From contig CAMCZO010000001.1 of the NCBI GenBank assembly GCA_945887955.1, positions 50,472 to 114,471 on the forward strand: a DNA stretch of 64,000 nucleotides, written 5' to 3'. Shown here piece after piece: positions 31,442 through 40,978 of this stretch. The notes beneath the pieces are model-generated. The model was given only the letters and a program-made list of their open reading frames with translations, was not told the DNA's origin and did no database searches. Positions within the stretch are counted from its first letter, which is position 1. The number at the start of each line of letters is the position of its first letter. Made by a program: the position numbers and the translations under genes. The DNA comes from Chitinophaga pinensis. GTDB lineage: Bacteria > Bacteroidota > Bacteroidia > B-17B0 > Aurantibacillaceae.

Positions 31442-34400
31442 CTAATTTAGTATCACTAATTTTTCAATTTTCTCGACTTTTTGATTTTCAGAATCTGAAA
31501 TAGATAATTTATATAAATAAACTCCTCGTCCTAACTTATCATTAAAATCATCCTTTCCATCCCATTCTATTCCTTCATTTTTAAACCCCTGACAAGTCAC
31601 TTGTTCTTGAATAGTTTTTACTAACTTTCCTGTAATAGTATATATCTGAATTACCAATTTTAATGGATTGCATGCCTGATTATGCTCAAACATAAATGTG
31701 GTATGGTTGGTAAACGGATTAGGATAATTTAACACATGATCTAAGGCTAGTTTAGCACTTTTTGCAACTACAAAATCAGTATAAACTGTATTAGAATTAT
31801 TCTGAATATCCCATACTTTTAAACTTAGCCGATGGTTGCCTTCACTTAAATCTGAAAATGGATATTTTACTCTTCCTATTTGATATGAATTTAAATTAGC
31901 TTCATAGTAGTCGTTTAATATAATTGGCTTATTTCCAGCCTCATCTAATACCAATGATAAATCATGCCCAATTCCACTTCCTAATGTATTTACGCCACTC
32001 GAATCAGAAATTTCTGCATATAAAATCGGTTTTTCATTAGTAATACTCCCATTTATAAAGCTTTTATCATTTAAATATAAATTCACTTTTGGCCCCTCTG
32101 TATCAATCACAATGTTCTTAGAATCTCCTCCAACCACAACTTTATTATAATATCCACTTGCATCAATTAATCCATTGGTGGCATAGTAACTAATTCTTCC
32201 TGGTCCAGTAGCAAAACTAATATCCTTAGGTACTAAAAATGTAAAACTAAATTCTCCATTAACTACTTGAGATTTTCCACGATATAAAATGTTTTTTTGC
32301 AATTTAAATTTGAATGGATTGCCTATCACACTATCATACGATGATGGATTATTTAATAAACAAATTACATTTTGTTCCTTATCAAAAACAGTTGAATAAA
32401 TTATCCCGTTAAAATTATTTATTTTTATACCAGCTGTATCCGAAATATATCCTGAAAAAGTGACTTTTTCTAATGCCGACAAGGTATCTGAACTACTATT
32501 GCTAACAAGAACTTGATTTATTTTTGAAGTAATTACTTTTTGTTCTGGATATGCTAAAGGCATAGCCGGGTCGCCCAGTAAATGAAAATTAGCGTATTGA
32601 ACATTTTGAGCTAAATCATTTTTAGTCTGCTTAACCACATCTCCCATAGTTGGATATTTTCCCTTAGCTGTTTTTTTAAATAATTTATCTAATACTTTTT
32701 TATTTAAATTTTCGTTAAAATTTGAATAAGCAACTCTACAAGTTGTTAATAGCGCAATTGCACCACCATTTGGATTTAATAAACATAATTCTCCAGCAGA
32801 TGTCCTTGCAGGATCATCATATCGACTAAATTCACAAGTAGCTGTAATAAATAATGGCAACTTATTAAAATTATCAAAAGCATTAATAGTTGTCAAATCT
32901 AAAATCCTTTCTTCTGTCAATCCTACTTCTCCTCCATGACCTGTGTAATTAAAAATCAAAACTCCTTTTTTTATTCGTTTAACTAAATCTTGAGCCGCAT
33001 CAGGATATCGATATCCTCCAGGAGTACTATATCTTTGATAAGAATCTAAATTTATTTGGTCCGAATTATAATTAGTTGCCGATTGTTTAACTTGCATCGC
33101 TAATCCATTTGAACTTATCATATGAGTAGATTGATCTCCGTCATCGGCTAAAAACAACAAATTATTTCTCCAATCTCCCATCGGACTGTCTCCTGATATA
33201 TTACAATTTTGAGAATTGTTTGAGTTTATTTGAAAATTTAAATCTTTCTTATAATAATTTTCTATTTTTTGAATTACAGCGTTTACCTCATTGACTGTTC
33301 GGCAAGGGAATCTTCCTACCCCAATATCTATTGCACCATATCCTTCAGCATTTTCTCCTTCCAAATTATCCATTAAACCATAAAAATCATCAGTTGCTGT
33401 GCTTTGAGTAGAAGAAAGTGAATTTATAGATTGATAAGTTGGCACGAAATTACTATTATTTAGTAACCCTCGCGACCGATTATTATAAGATCCATCACCT
33501 ATTAAAAGTAAATACTTTACCTTTTTATCATCAGTAGAATTTCTAGAATATAACATCCTAACAAAATCTCTAATAGCAGAAACATCTTGCCTGCCACTAC
33601 TAAATTCATTATATATTTGATCTGTTGTGGCAACGGCAAAGGTTAAACCTTCCTTTTGCTGATGCAATAAAGCAATTCGCTTAGCTTGATTTAAAAATAA
33701 TGGATGAGCTACAACCACATAATCCGCTTGCTGTATAGCATGCAAATTCTGATTTGAAATTTTTGAAACAAAAACTGCCGAAAAATAATCGTTAGCTGGA
33801 GCAACGCAAAATTCGTTAAGAGTATCGGCCATTGCTCTAAAAGAAATTAAATTTCCATCCGTATTGTAAGGTTGAATAATTGGCTTTAATGGATCGCTCA
33901 CATTCCACAATTGAATTGCATTTCCACTTGTATTAGTTAAAAAATAATCGCAAACTTTATTTATTCCAATGCTTCTAGTATCTCTAAAATTAAACTGCTT
34001 GGCATTAATAATTAATTTTCTTCTGGCATTTATTGTCAATCTGTCTAACCAACCTATTCCTTTGTATGTTATTTTACTTACTGTTAAATTTATATTATCA
34101 CTTCTAGGATTTAATCCCTTTTTATATTTTAAGGTTTGTGATGCATGATCAGCCAAATAATATGCTGTGTTAATTGCCGAGGTTGTTAAATTGAAATTGA
34201 CCCCACCTCCACTAACTATAAATTGCGTAGTATCATTATTTAATCCTGCAATAGAAGCTTCAATATAATTTGTATCGTTGACAACAAAATCTCCATCATT
34301 CCAATTAAATGTGTAGGAATTAACTATATCAAAAAATTCGCCTAACCAATATCTTCCACTCTTAGCCAAATTAACTAAATCTAATTCATGGGTATTGAAA

Positions 34401-35356
34401 TAATCATAACTATTCGAAATAACATTAGATGGTGTTGTTACTGATGACTGAGTATTTGCCCTCTTTCTAGATGATACCTCCGAATTTAAAGTGATGAAAT
34501 AGAAGCTAGTGTCGCTATATAAATTTTTAATTGGTTTAAACTTTAATCCTGTTACTGAATTGTTTTTTTTCCAATCGTTCGGTCCTGTGGCATAAAACAA
34601 AACATAATCAGAATTATCAAATTTACCATCATCTTCACCAAAAACTAAAATAGAATTTTCAATCAAATCATCCTGTCTAAAAGCAGCATTTTTTTCGGGC
34701 AACATTTTACCTCCATTGCCATAAATTCTAATTTTTTTTGGGTCTAAATTAGTTGTGTTGATCCCAATATTAGTTAGAAAATCTTTATTAATTTTATAAA
34801 TGCCAGTTTGTGTTACTGCAATTTTATACCAGTCACCATTTGACAAAACAGATGAGTTTGAAAAGGTTGCTCCATTTTTGTTTAATGATAAATTTGGAAC
34901 AGATTGCCATTGTATTTCATAATCAATTAGTTCTTCTACCTGGCCAGAGCTATTCAATCTAAGAGGATAAAGTAAAAATTGATTTAAATTTTCTAACCTT
35001 GCGAAACCTGGTTTTGAAATAAATTCAAAATTAGACGTTAAGTACGTTCCCAAAACTTTTTTTAAACTTGATGAAGTAGCCCCAGAAAGTAGTATGGTTT
35101 TTTTTAAAATCAATTTAGGAATTAAATTTTCATTCAAGTTTGATGGCTTTGAAACAATAAAAAATGGGAAATTATTTCTCAATACGTCATAACTTGCATT
35201 TTTCATCTGAAATTTAAGAAAAACCGTATCGGTTAAGTCTATTTTAATTATATTGGATTTGAACTCAGTTGAAAAATTTGATTGAGAATTGAGCTTACCA
35301 ATATATAATAATAAAAACCCTAAAAAAAAATTAGAAAAATTCTTAAAAAACAGCAT
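31442..35356 (-). CDS. porU: Type IX secretion system sortase PorU (C25-family peptidase)
   Basis: Catalytic FNYTGHGGEVGLTEERIL and LFITATCEFSRYDDP; C-terminal T9SS CTD (PNPF...GVYLYKLSIS...KLVILN); ATG 35356 gives a signal peptide. Confidence 0.93.
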   Translation of the reverse strand: MLFFKNFSNFFLGFLLLYIGKLNSQSNFSTEFKSNIIKIDLTDTVFLKFQMKNASYDVLRNNFPFFIVSKPSNLNENLIPKLILKKTILLSGATSSSLKKVLGTYLTSNFEFISKPGFARLENLNQFLLYPLRLNSSGQVEELIDYEIQWQSVPNLSLNKNGATFSNSSVLSNGDWYKIAVTQTGIYKINKDFLTNIGINTTNLDPKKIRIYGNGGKMLPEKNAAFRQDDLIENSILVFGEDDGKFDNSDYVLFYATGPNDWKKNNSVTGLKFKPIKNLYSDTSFYFITLNSEVSSRKRANTQSSVTTPSNVISNSYDYFNTHELDLVNLAKSGRYWLGEFFDIVNSYTFNWNDGDFVVNDTNYIEASIAGLNNDTTQFIVSGGGVNFNLTTSAINTAYYLADHASQTLKYKKGLNPRSDNINLTVSKITYKGIGWLDRLTINARRKLIINAKQFNFRDTRSIGINKVCDYFLTNTSGNAIQLWNVSDPLKPIIQPYNTDGNLISFRAMADTLNEFCVAPANDYFSAVFVSKISNQNLHAIQQADYVVVAHPLFLNQAKRIALLHQQKEGLTFAVATTDQIYNEFSSGRQDVSAIRDFVRMLYSRNSTDDKKVKYLLLIGDGSYNNRSRGLLNNSNFVPTYQSINSLSSTQSTATDDFYGLMDNLEGENAEGYGAIDIGVGRFPCRTVNEVNAVIQKIENYYKKDLNFQINSNNSQNCNISGDSPMGDWRNNLLFLADDGDQSTHMISSNGLAMQVKQSATNYNSDQINLDSYQRYSTPGGYRYPDAAQDLVKRIKKGVLIFNYTGHGGEVGLTEERILDLTTINAFDNFNKLPLFITATCEFSRYDDPARTSAGELCLLNPNGGAIALLTTCRVAYSNFNENLNKKVLDKLFKKTAKGKYPTMGDVVKQTKNDLAQNVQYANFHLLGDPAMPLAYPEQKVITSKINQVLVSNSSSDTLSALEKVTFSGYISDTAGIKINNFNGIIYSTVFDKEQNVICLLNNPSSYDSVIGNPFKFKLQKNILYRGKSQVVNGEFSFTFLVPKDISFATGPGRISYYATNGLIDASGYYNKVVVGGDSKNIVIDTEGPKVNLYLNDKSFINGSITNEKPILYAEISDSSGVNTLGSGIGHDLSLVLDEAGNKPIILNDYYEANLNSYQIGRVKYPFSDLSEGNHRLSLKVWDIQNNSNTVYTDFVVAKSAKLALDHVLNYPNPFTNHTTFMFEHNQACNPLKLVIQIYTITGKLVKTIQEQVTCQGFKNEGIEWDGKDDFNDKLGRGVYLYKLSISDSENQKVEKIEKLVILN

Positions 35357-35423
35357 ACAAACTTTACAAATAATAAAAACTAACAACAAAGTAACGATTT
35401 GTATCTTAATTTATTGTTATTTC

Positions 35424-35454
35424 TTTGTTTTTAAAAATCTATTAATTATATTTG
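35424..35454 (+). promoter_or_regulatory. Bacteroidota housekeeping promoter (TTTG-19bp-TATATTTG) for PorP/SprF-like gene
   Basis: -33 TTTG at 35424-35427, -7 TATATTTG at 35447-35454, 19-bp spacing. Confidence 0.65.
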
Positions 35455-35487
35455 TAAAAATAGAATTGTCAAAACTAAGTCTAAACG

Positions 35488-36435
35488 ATGAGAATTCCTG
35501 TTATATTTAAAGTGTTATTCTTTACTTTTATTTTTATTGAAATAAAAGCTCAAGATCCACAGTTTACTCAATTTTATGCTAATCCATTATATTTAAATCC
35601 AGCTTTTGCTGGTTCTGCTCGCTGTCCGAGAATAAGCATGAACTATCGAAATCAATGGCCAAGTCTATCTGGGCGTTATGTAACTTATTCCGCCTCTTAC
35701 GACATGCATGTTGATGCTTTTGGAGGAGGAATTGGAGCAATTATTACTACAGATGACCAAGCTATCAATACTCTTAAAACAACAAATGCGAGCTTATTAT
35801 ACTCCTACTTAGCTCCAATTACAAGAGATTTTTCTTTAAAATTTGGTTTGCAAGCCACTTATTTTCAAAAAAGTATTGATACAAAAGGATTAACTTTTGG
35901 TGATATGATTGATGCTAGAAGAGGTTTTGTATGGAATACTGCTGAAAATATTCCAACAGCAAAAAAAACAAATGTAGATTTTTCAGCCGGATTACTTGGA
36001 TATAGTAAAAATTATTTTTTTGGTACTGCTGTTCATCATATTAATCAGCCTGATGAAGGACTTGTCGGACCATCCAAATTACCAACAAAATTAACAATTC
36101 ATGGTGGTGCAATAATTCCCCTTGAAAAAGATGGAGAAAGTTCTTTATCGCCCAATATCTTATTTCAATCGCAGCAATCTTTTACACAAGTTAATATTGG
36201 TTTATATTACAAAAAAAGTGGATTTGTTGCAGGATTATGGTACAGATATGGTGATGCCTTTATAGCTTTATTAGGAATTCAAAATAATAATTTTAAATTT
36301 GGTTATAGTTACGATATAACAACTTCGGGCCTTTCTGGAAATACAGCCGGTTCTCACGAAATTTCAATTCAAATTCAATTTGAATGCGGTACACATACAA
36401 AACATTATAATACAGCTAATTGTCCATCTTTTTAA
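35488..36435 (+). CDS. PorP/SprF family type IX secretion system membrane protein
   Basis: AQDPQFTQFYANPLYLNPAFAGSARCPRISMNYRNQWPSL. Confidence 0.93.
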   Translation: MRIPVIFKVLFFTFIFIEIKAQDPQFTQFYANPLYLNPAFAGSARCPRISMNYRNQWPSLSGRYVTYSASYDMHVDAFGGGIGAIITTDDQAINTLKTTNASLLYSYLAPITRDFSLKFGLQATYFQKSIDTKGLTFGDMIDARRGFVWNTAENIPTAKKTNVDFSAGLLGYSKNYFFGTAVHHINQPDEGLVGPSKLPTKLTIHGGAIIPLEKDGESSLSPNILFQSQQSFTQVNIGLYYKKSGFVAGLWYRYGDAFIALLGIQNNNFKFGYSYDITTSGLSGNTAGSHEISIQIQFECGTHTKHYNTANCPSF

Positions 36436-36436
36436 C

Positions 36437-36444
36437 TATATTTG
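36437..36444 (+). promoter_or_regulatory. Candidate -7 element TATATTTG upstream of gldJ
   Basis: Exact TAnnTTTG directly after stop codon of PorP gene, 50 nt before gldJ ATG. Confidence 0.45.
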
Positions 36445-36494
36445 TAACCTTATTTGATTTATTACGTTATACCTTTAATTTATTGATAATTATT

Positions 36495-38168
36495 ATGAAT
36501 TTAAAATGGATAAAAAACCAAAAATCAATGGCCTTTGTTTTAGCGGCTGTTTTGGTTTCATGCTCGCAAGAACGTTCTCCAATAACAGGATGGGCTTATA
36601 ACCAACCGGAAAATGGTGGATTTGAAAAACCGCCTTATGAAGAACAAGAAACAGGACCAGGATTGGTTCTTATTGAAGGAGGGTCCTTTTCAATGGGTCG
36701 TACAGAAAATGATGTTACTTATGAATGGAATAACCTGGCTCGAAAAGTAACAATGTCTTCCTTTTATATGGACGAAACTGAGGTTAGTAATTTATCATTT
36801 ATTGAATATTTATATTGGACAAGCAAAGTTTTTGGTCCTACATTTCCAGATATATATTATAAAGCTCTCCCTGACACCCTAGTTTGGAGAGAGAAATTAG
36901 CATATAACGAGCCTTTTGTAGAGAATTATTTACGTCACCCTGCTTATCGAGATTACCCTGTTGTTGGAGTTAATTGGTTGCAAGCTAACGACTTTTGCGC
37001 TTGGAGAACCGATCGAGTAAATGAATTTATACTAATTAGAGAGGGCTTACTTGAACACAGCCAATCTCCAACTGATCAAGATTATTTTAGTACAGAAGCT
37101 TATCTTTCTGGAAAATGGCAAGGGCAACTTAAAACAAAATTACCGGCTTATGATGGTCAAAACCCTGAACGTGATGTGAAAATGGAAGATGGTATTTTTT
37201 TACCTAAATATCGTTTACCAACAGAAGCTGAATGGGAATATGCTGCCTATGGTTTAATTGGCAATACTATTGGTGAACGTATTACCGATAGAAGAATTTA
37301 TCCTTGGAATGGACACGGTGTTCGTAATGCAAGTGAAAAGCAATTAGGACAAATAAATGCCAATTTCGTTCGTGGAGCTGGAGATTATATGGGAATTGCT
37401 GGAGCTTTAAATGATAATGCCGACGTTACAGCTCCAGTTTATAGCTATTGGCCAAACGACTATGGCCTTTATAATATGGCAGGCAACGTTTCTGAGTGGG
37501 TTATGGACGTTTATCGCCCCAACACTTTGCAAGATGCAGACGAATTTAGACCTTTCCGTGGTAATGTATTTAATACTCAAAAACGAGATACTACAACTTT
37601 AATTGGTGGTCTTGGAGGTGAAATTTTAACCAATGTGGATGGGCCGGTATATCAAAAATTTAAACACAAATTATATAAACAAGAAGCCAATGGTAAGGTA
37701 AATGATGAACCAGTTGAAGTGGAAGACAGTGTTTTAACCGTTTTAACTAAAAGTGCTGATAATAATAATAATAATGCTACTCCCGAAGGTAAATCAGATA
37801 TTCCTGGTCGCGTGCAATGGAGAGAAGTTTCAAGTGCCGTATCTACCGATAATTTAGATGAACGCAGAAATTACAAAATGGCAGATTATATTAATTATTT
37901 AGATGGCGATGTTAATTCAAGTATAATGTTTTCTCAAGGAGAAGAGGCATACACTCTTGGTGCTGAGAAAATTATGTACGAATATGCTAAAACTTCATTA
38001 ATAAACGACAAATCCAGAGTATATAAAGGTGGTAGCTGGAAAGACCGCGCCTACTTTTTAAGTCCTGGTGTTAGAAGATATTTAGATCAACGCCAAGCTA
38101 GTTCATGGCTAGGTTTCAGATGTGCTATGACTCGTGTAGGAAGCCCAAAAGGTTTAGGTGGTAAATAA
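36495..38168 (+). CDS. gldJ: Gliding motility lipoprotein GldJ (SUMF/formylglycine-generating-enzyme-like)
   Basis: Lipobox AAVLVSCSQ; GGSFSMGRTENDVTYEWNNLARKVTMSSFYMDETEVSN; YRLPTEAEWEYAAYG; ATG 36495 preferred; adjacency to porU/porV. Confidence 0.93.
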   Translation: MNLKWIKNQKSMAFVLAAVLVSCSQERSPITGWAYNQPENGGFEKPPYEEQETGPGLVLIEGGSFSMGRTENDVTYEWNNLARKVTMSSFYMDETEVSNLSFIEYLYWTSKVFGPTFPDIYYKALPDTLVWREKLAYNEPFVENYLRHPAYRDYPVVGVNWLQANDFCAWRTDRVNEFILIREGLLEHSQSPTDQDYFSTEAYLSGKWQGQLKTKLPAYDGQNPERDVKMEDGIFLPKYRLPTEAEWEYAAYGLIGNTIGERITDRRIYPWNGHGVRNASEKQLGQINANFVRGAGDYMGIAGALNDNADVTAPVYSYWPNDYGLYNMAGNVSEWVMDVYRPNTLQDADEFRPFRGNVFNTQKRDTTTLIGGLGGEILTNVDGPVYQKFKHKLYKQEANGKVNDEPVEVEDSVLTVLTKSADNNNNNATPEGKSDIPGRVQWREVSSAVSTDNLDERRNYKMADYINYLDGDVNSSIMFSQGEEAYTLGAEKIMYEYAKTSLINDKSRVYKGGSWKDRAYFLSPGVRRYLDQRQASSWLGFRCAMTRVGSPKGLGGK

Positions 38169-38189
38169 TAAACTTGTTAATAACTATAC

Positions 38190-38226
38190 AAAACCCTTGA
38201 GTATTTTACTTAAGGGTTTTTTTATT
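38190..38226 (+). terminator. Intrinsic terminator after gldJ
   Basis: AAACCCTTGAGTA-TTT-TACTTAAGGGTTTTTTTA hairpin with T-tract. Confidence 0.8.
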
Positions 38227-38233
38227 TTGTATC

Positions 38234-39553
38234 ATGCATAATTTTATTTCTATTACAAACTTATATTCTCTTTTTTTAAAAACGAATCAATCTATTTGTA
38301 CCGATACTAGAAATTTAATTCCAAATTCAATATTTTTTGCACTAAAAGGAACTAATTTTGATGCAAATGAATTTGCTGAAAATGCTATTAATTTAGGTTG
38401 TGCTTATTCGATTGTTGACAATCCAAATTATTTAAATCATCCAAATATCTTTTTAGTAGAAAATGTGCTAATAGCACTACAAGAATTAGCAAATTATCAT
38501 CGAAAACAATTAACAATTCCTGTTTTAGCAATCACAGGAAGTAATGGAAAAACAACAAGCAAAGAACTTATCTATTGTGTTTTATCTAAAAAATATAAAA
38601 CACATGCTACATTTGGAAATTTAAATAATCATATTGGCGTTCCGTTAACCCTTCTTGGCATAAATAATACGCACCAATTTGCTATAATAGAAATGGGAGC
38701 AAATCATCAAGGAGAGATTGAACTTTTATGCAAAATAGCTGAACCAAGCTTTGGCCTCATTACCAATATAGGCAAAGCTCATTTAGAAGGGTTTGGTGGA
38801 ATTGAAGGGGTAAAAAAAGGCAAAAGCGAATTGTATAAATACATAAAATCCAAAAATGGAAAAATATTTATCAATGGCGATGATCCTGTTCTAATCTCCT
38901 TAGCAATTGATATAGAAAAAATAAGTTACGGCTTAAAACAAACAAATAACATAATTGGCATTAATAATACCAAATCTGAAATGGTAAGTCTAACATTTAG
39001 GTCAGAAATTGAAAAAAATGAAAAGAATCAAACCACAGCAATAAACACAAATATCATAGGAACATACAATTTTATTAATTGTTTGGCAGCTGTTTGCGTA
39101 GGAAAGCACTTTATGATTAATGATGAGTTAATTAAACAAGCTTTAGAAAATTATTTTCCAAACAATAATCGATCACAATTAATTAAAACCCAAAATAATA
39201 CCATCATATTAGATGCCTATAATGCAAATCCCAACAGCATAAAAGTAGCTCTCGAAAACTTTAGTCAATATAAAAACCAAAACCATTTAATTCTATTGGG
39301 AGACATGTTTGAGTTAGGAATATATAGTAAAGATGAGCATCAAAAAGTTTTAAACTTATTAAATGAATTAAATTTTTCTGAAGCAATTTTAGTTGGTGAA
39401 GAGTTTTACAAATTAGATGTCGGTCCTTTTATTAAATTCAAAACAACTAATGAATGTAAAGATTATTTGATAAATAATAAAAAATCTGATTATATTGTTC
39501 TAATCAAAGGATCAAGAGGCATGAGAATGGAAACGCTGCAAGAAATTTTATAA
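38234..39553 (+). CDS. murF: UDP-N-acetylmuramoyl-tripeptide--D-alanyl-D-alanine ligase
   Basis: ITGSNGKTTSKELI, TFGNLNNHIGVPLTLL, EMGANHQGEI, DAYNANPNS. Confidence 0.96.
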   Translation: MHNFISITNLYSLFLKTNQSICTDTRNLIPNSIFFALKGTNFDANEFAENAINLGCAYSIVDNPNYLNHPNIFLVENVLIALQELANYHRKQLTIPVLAITGSNGKTTSKELIYCVLSKKYKTHATFGNLNNHIGVPLTLLGINNTHQFAIIEMGANHQGEIELLCKIAEPSFGLITNIGKAHLEGFGGIEGVKKGKSELYKYIKSKNGKIFINGDDPVLISLAIDIEKISYGLKQTNNIIGINNTKSEMVSLTFRSEIEKNEKNQTTAINTNIIGTYNFINCLAAVCVGKHFMINDELIKQALENYFPNNNRSQLIKTQNNTIILDAYNANPNSIKVALENFSQYKNQNHLILLGDMFELGIYSKDEHQKVLNLLNELNFSEAILVGEEFYKLDVGPFIKFKTTNECKDYLINNKKSDYIVLIKGSRGMRMETLQEIL

Positions 39554-39555
39554 AA

Positions 39556-40893
39556 ATGAACTACTTTAAAAAAAATAAATTAATCAGTTTTATTTTAATT
39601 GCAATGATTTTAGGCCTTTTAATTGGCTTTGGCATAAATAAATACATTACTAATAATAAATTTGTTTATGATAAATCAAAATTAGAATCAATCTCCAATC
39701 TTGTAATAAAAAAAGAAGCCGAGAAATCTATTAAAACATATGAAGAAAAATTATTTAAAGCTCAAAAAAAAGAGGTCGCTTCATACTTTTCTATATTAAG
39801 CGATATTTTTTTGCATTTAATTAAAATGATAATAGCTCCATTAGTTCTTGCTGTTTTGGTTATTGGGGTTGCAAAAGTTGGAGATTTTAAAAGTGTTGGG
39901 CGAATAGGACTTAAAACATTAATATACTTTACAAGCGCAACAATAATAGCCTTAGCTCTAGGATTAGTTATTGTAAATATTTTTGAACCTGGCAAAGTTA
40001 TGCATCTTGATTTACCAGATAATAAAATTGAAACTGGAATACAAAACAATTCTCAAACATCTAAAAATTTTATTGATCATGTTATACCCGAAAGTCTTAT
40101 TAGATCGATGGCAGCTAACGACATATTACCAATTGTTGTTTTTGCTTTATTTTTTGGTGTAGCTGCATCAGGCGTTGGAGAGCATGGCAAACCAATTATT
40201 AAAGCCTTCGAAAGTTTAAGTCATGTGATGTTTAAAGTAACTAATTTCGTTATGAACTTTGCGCCTATTGGAGTATTTGGTGCCATTACAGCCGTTGTTA
40301 TTCAGCAAGGATTAGATGTTTTAGGAGGGTATTTATATTTAATCCTCTGTTTTTTTGGAGGACTATTTATTTTTGTTTTTGTTATTCTTTTAATTATTTG
40401 TTATGCCTTTAAAATAAATTACATAAAATTATTGAAAGACATTAAAGAACCTATTTTATTAGCATTTAGCACCGCAAGCAGCGAAAGTGCAATGCCAAAA
40501 ACTATTGAAGCATTGGAAAAACATGGAATAAGTAATCGAATTGTGAGTTTTGTGTTGCCTTTAGGTTATTCTTTTAATTTAGACGGAAGCATTATGTATA
40601 TGACATTTGCCACCGTATTTATTGCTCAAAGTTATGGTATAGATATTAGTATGGCTGATCAGATAAAAATGATGTTAATTTTACTTATTACCAGTAAAGG
40701 CATGGCTGGTGTGCCAAGAGCCTCCTTGGTTGTTATAGCTGGAATGTTGACTATGTTTAAAATTCCAGCCGAGGGCCTGCTTCTTTTACTTGCAGTTGAC
40801 CAATTGTTAGATATGGGAAGAAGCGCTACAAATGTTGTTGGAAATGCTGTAGCAAGTGCAGTAGTGGCTAGATTAGAAGGTGAAAAATTCTAA
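39556..40893 (+). CDS. Dicarboxylate/amino acid:cation symporter
   Basis: FIHLIKMIIAPLVLAVLVIGV-type region, AFSTASSESAMPKTIEALEKHG, LPLGYSFNLDGSIMYMT. Confidence 0.94.
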   Translation: MNYFKKNKLISFILIAMILGLLIGFGINKYITNNKFVYDKSKLESISNLVIKKEAEKSIKTYEEKLFKAQKKEVASYFSILSDIFLHLIKMIIAPLVLAVLVIGVAKVGDFKSVGRIGLKTLIYFTSATIIALALGLVIVNIFEPGKVMHLDLPDNKIETGIQNNSQTSKNFIDHVIPESLIRSMAANDILPIVVFALFFGVAASGVGEHGKPIIKAFESLSHVMFKVTNFVMNFAPIGVFGAITAVVIQQGLDVLGGYLYLILCFFGGLFIFVFVILLIICYAFKINYIKLLKDIKEPILLAFSTASSESAMPKTIEALEKHGISNRIVSFVLPLGYSFNLDGSIMYMTFATVFIAQSYGIDISMADQIKMMLILLITSKGMAGVPRASLVVIAGMLTMFKIPAEGLLLLLAVDQLLDMGRSATNVVGNAVASAVVARLEGEKF

Positions 40894-40978
40894 TAAGCTT
40901 GTAATCTTATAGCTTAAATACTTTCTTTTTTTTACACTTAAATAAATGCTAAATTTACGCCTTTAATACTAAAAAATT

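Noticed and set aside
37761-37775. (AAT)5 microsatellite in gldJ
   Set aside because: In-frame short Asn run; indels would preserve frame, no evidence of phase variation.
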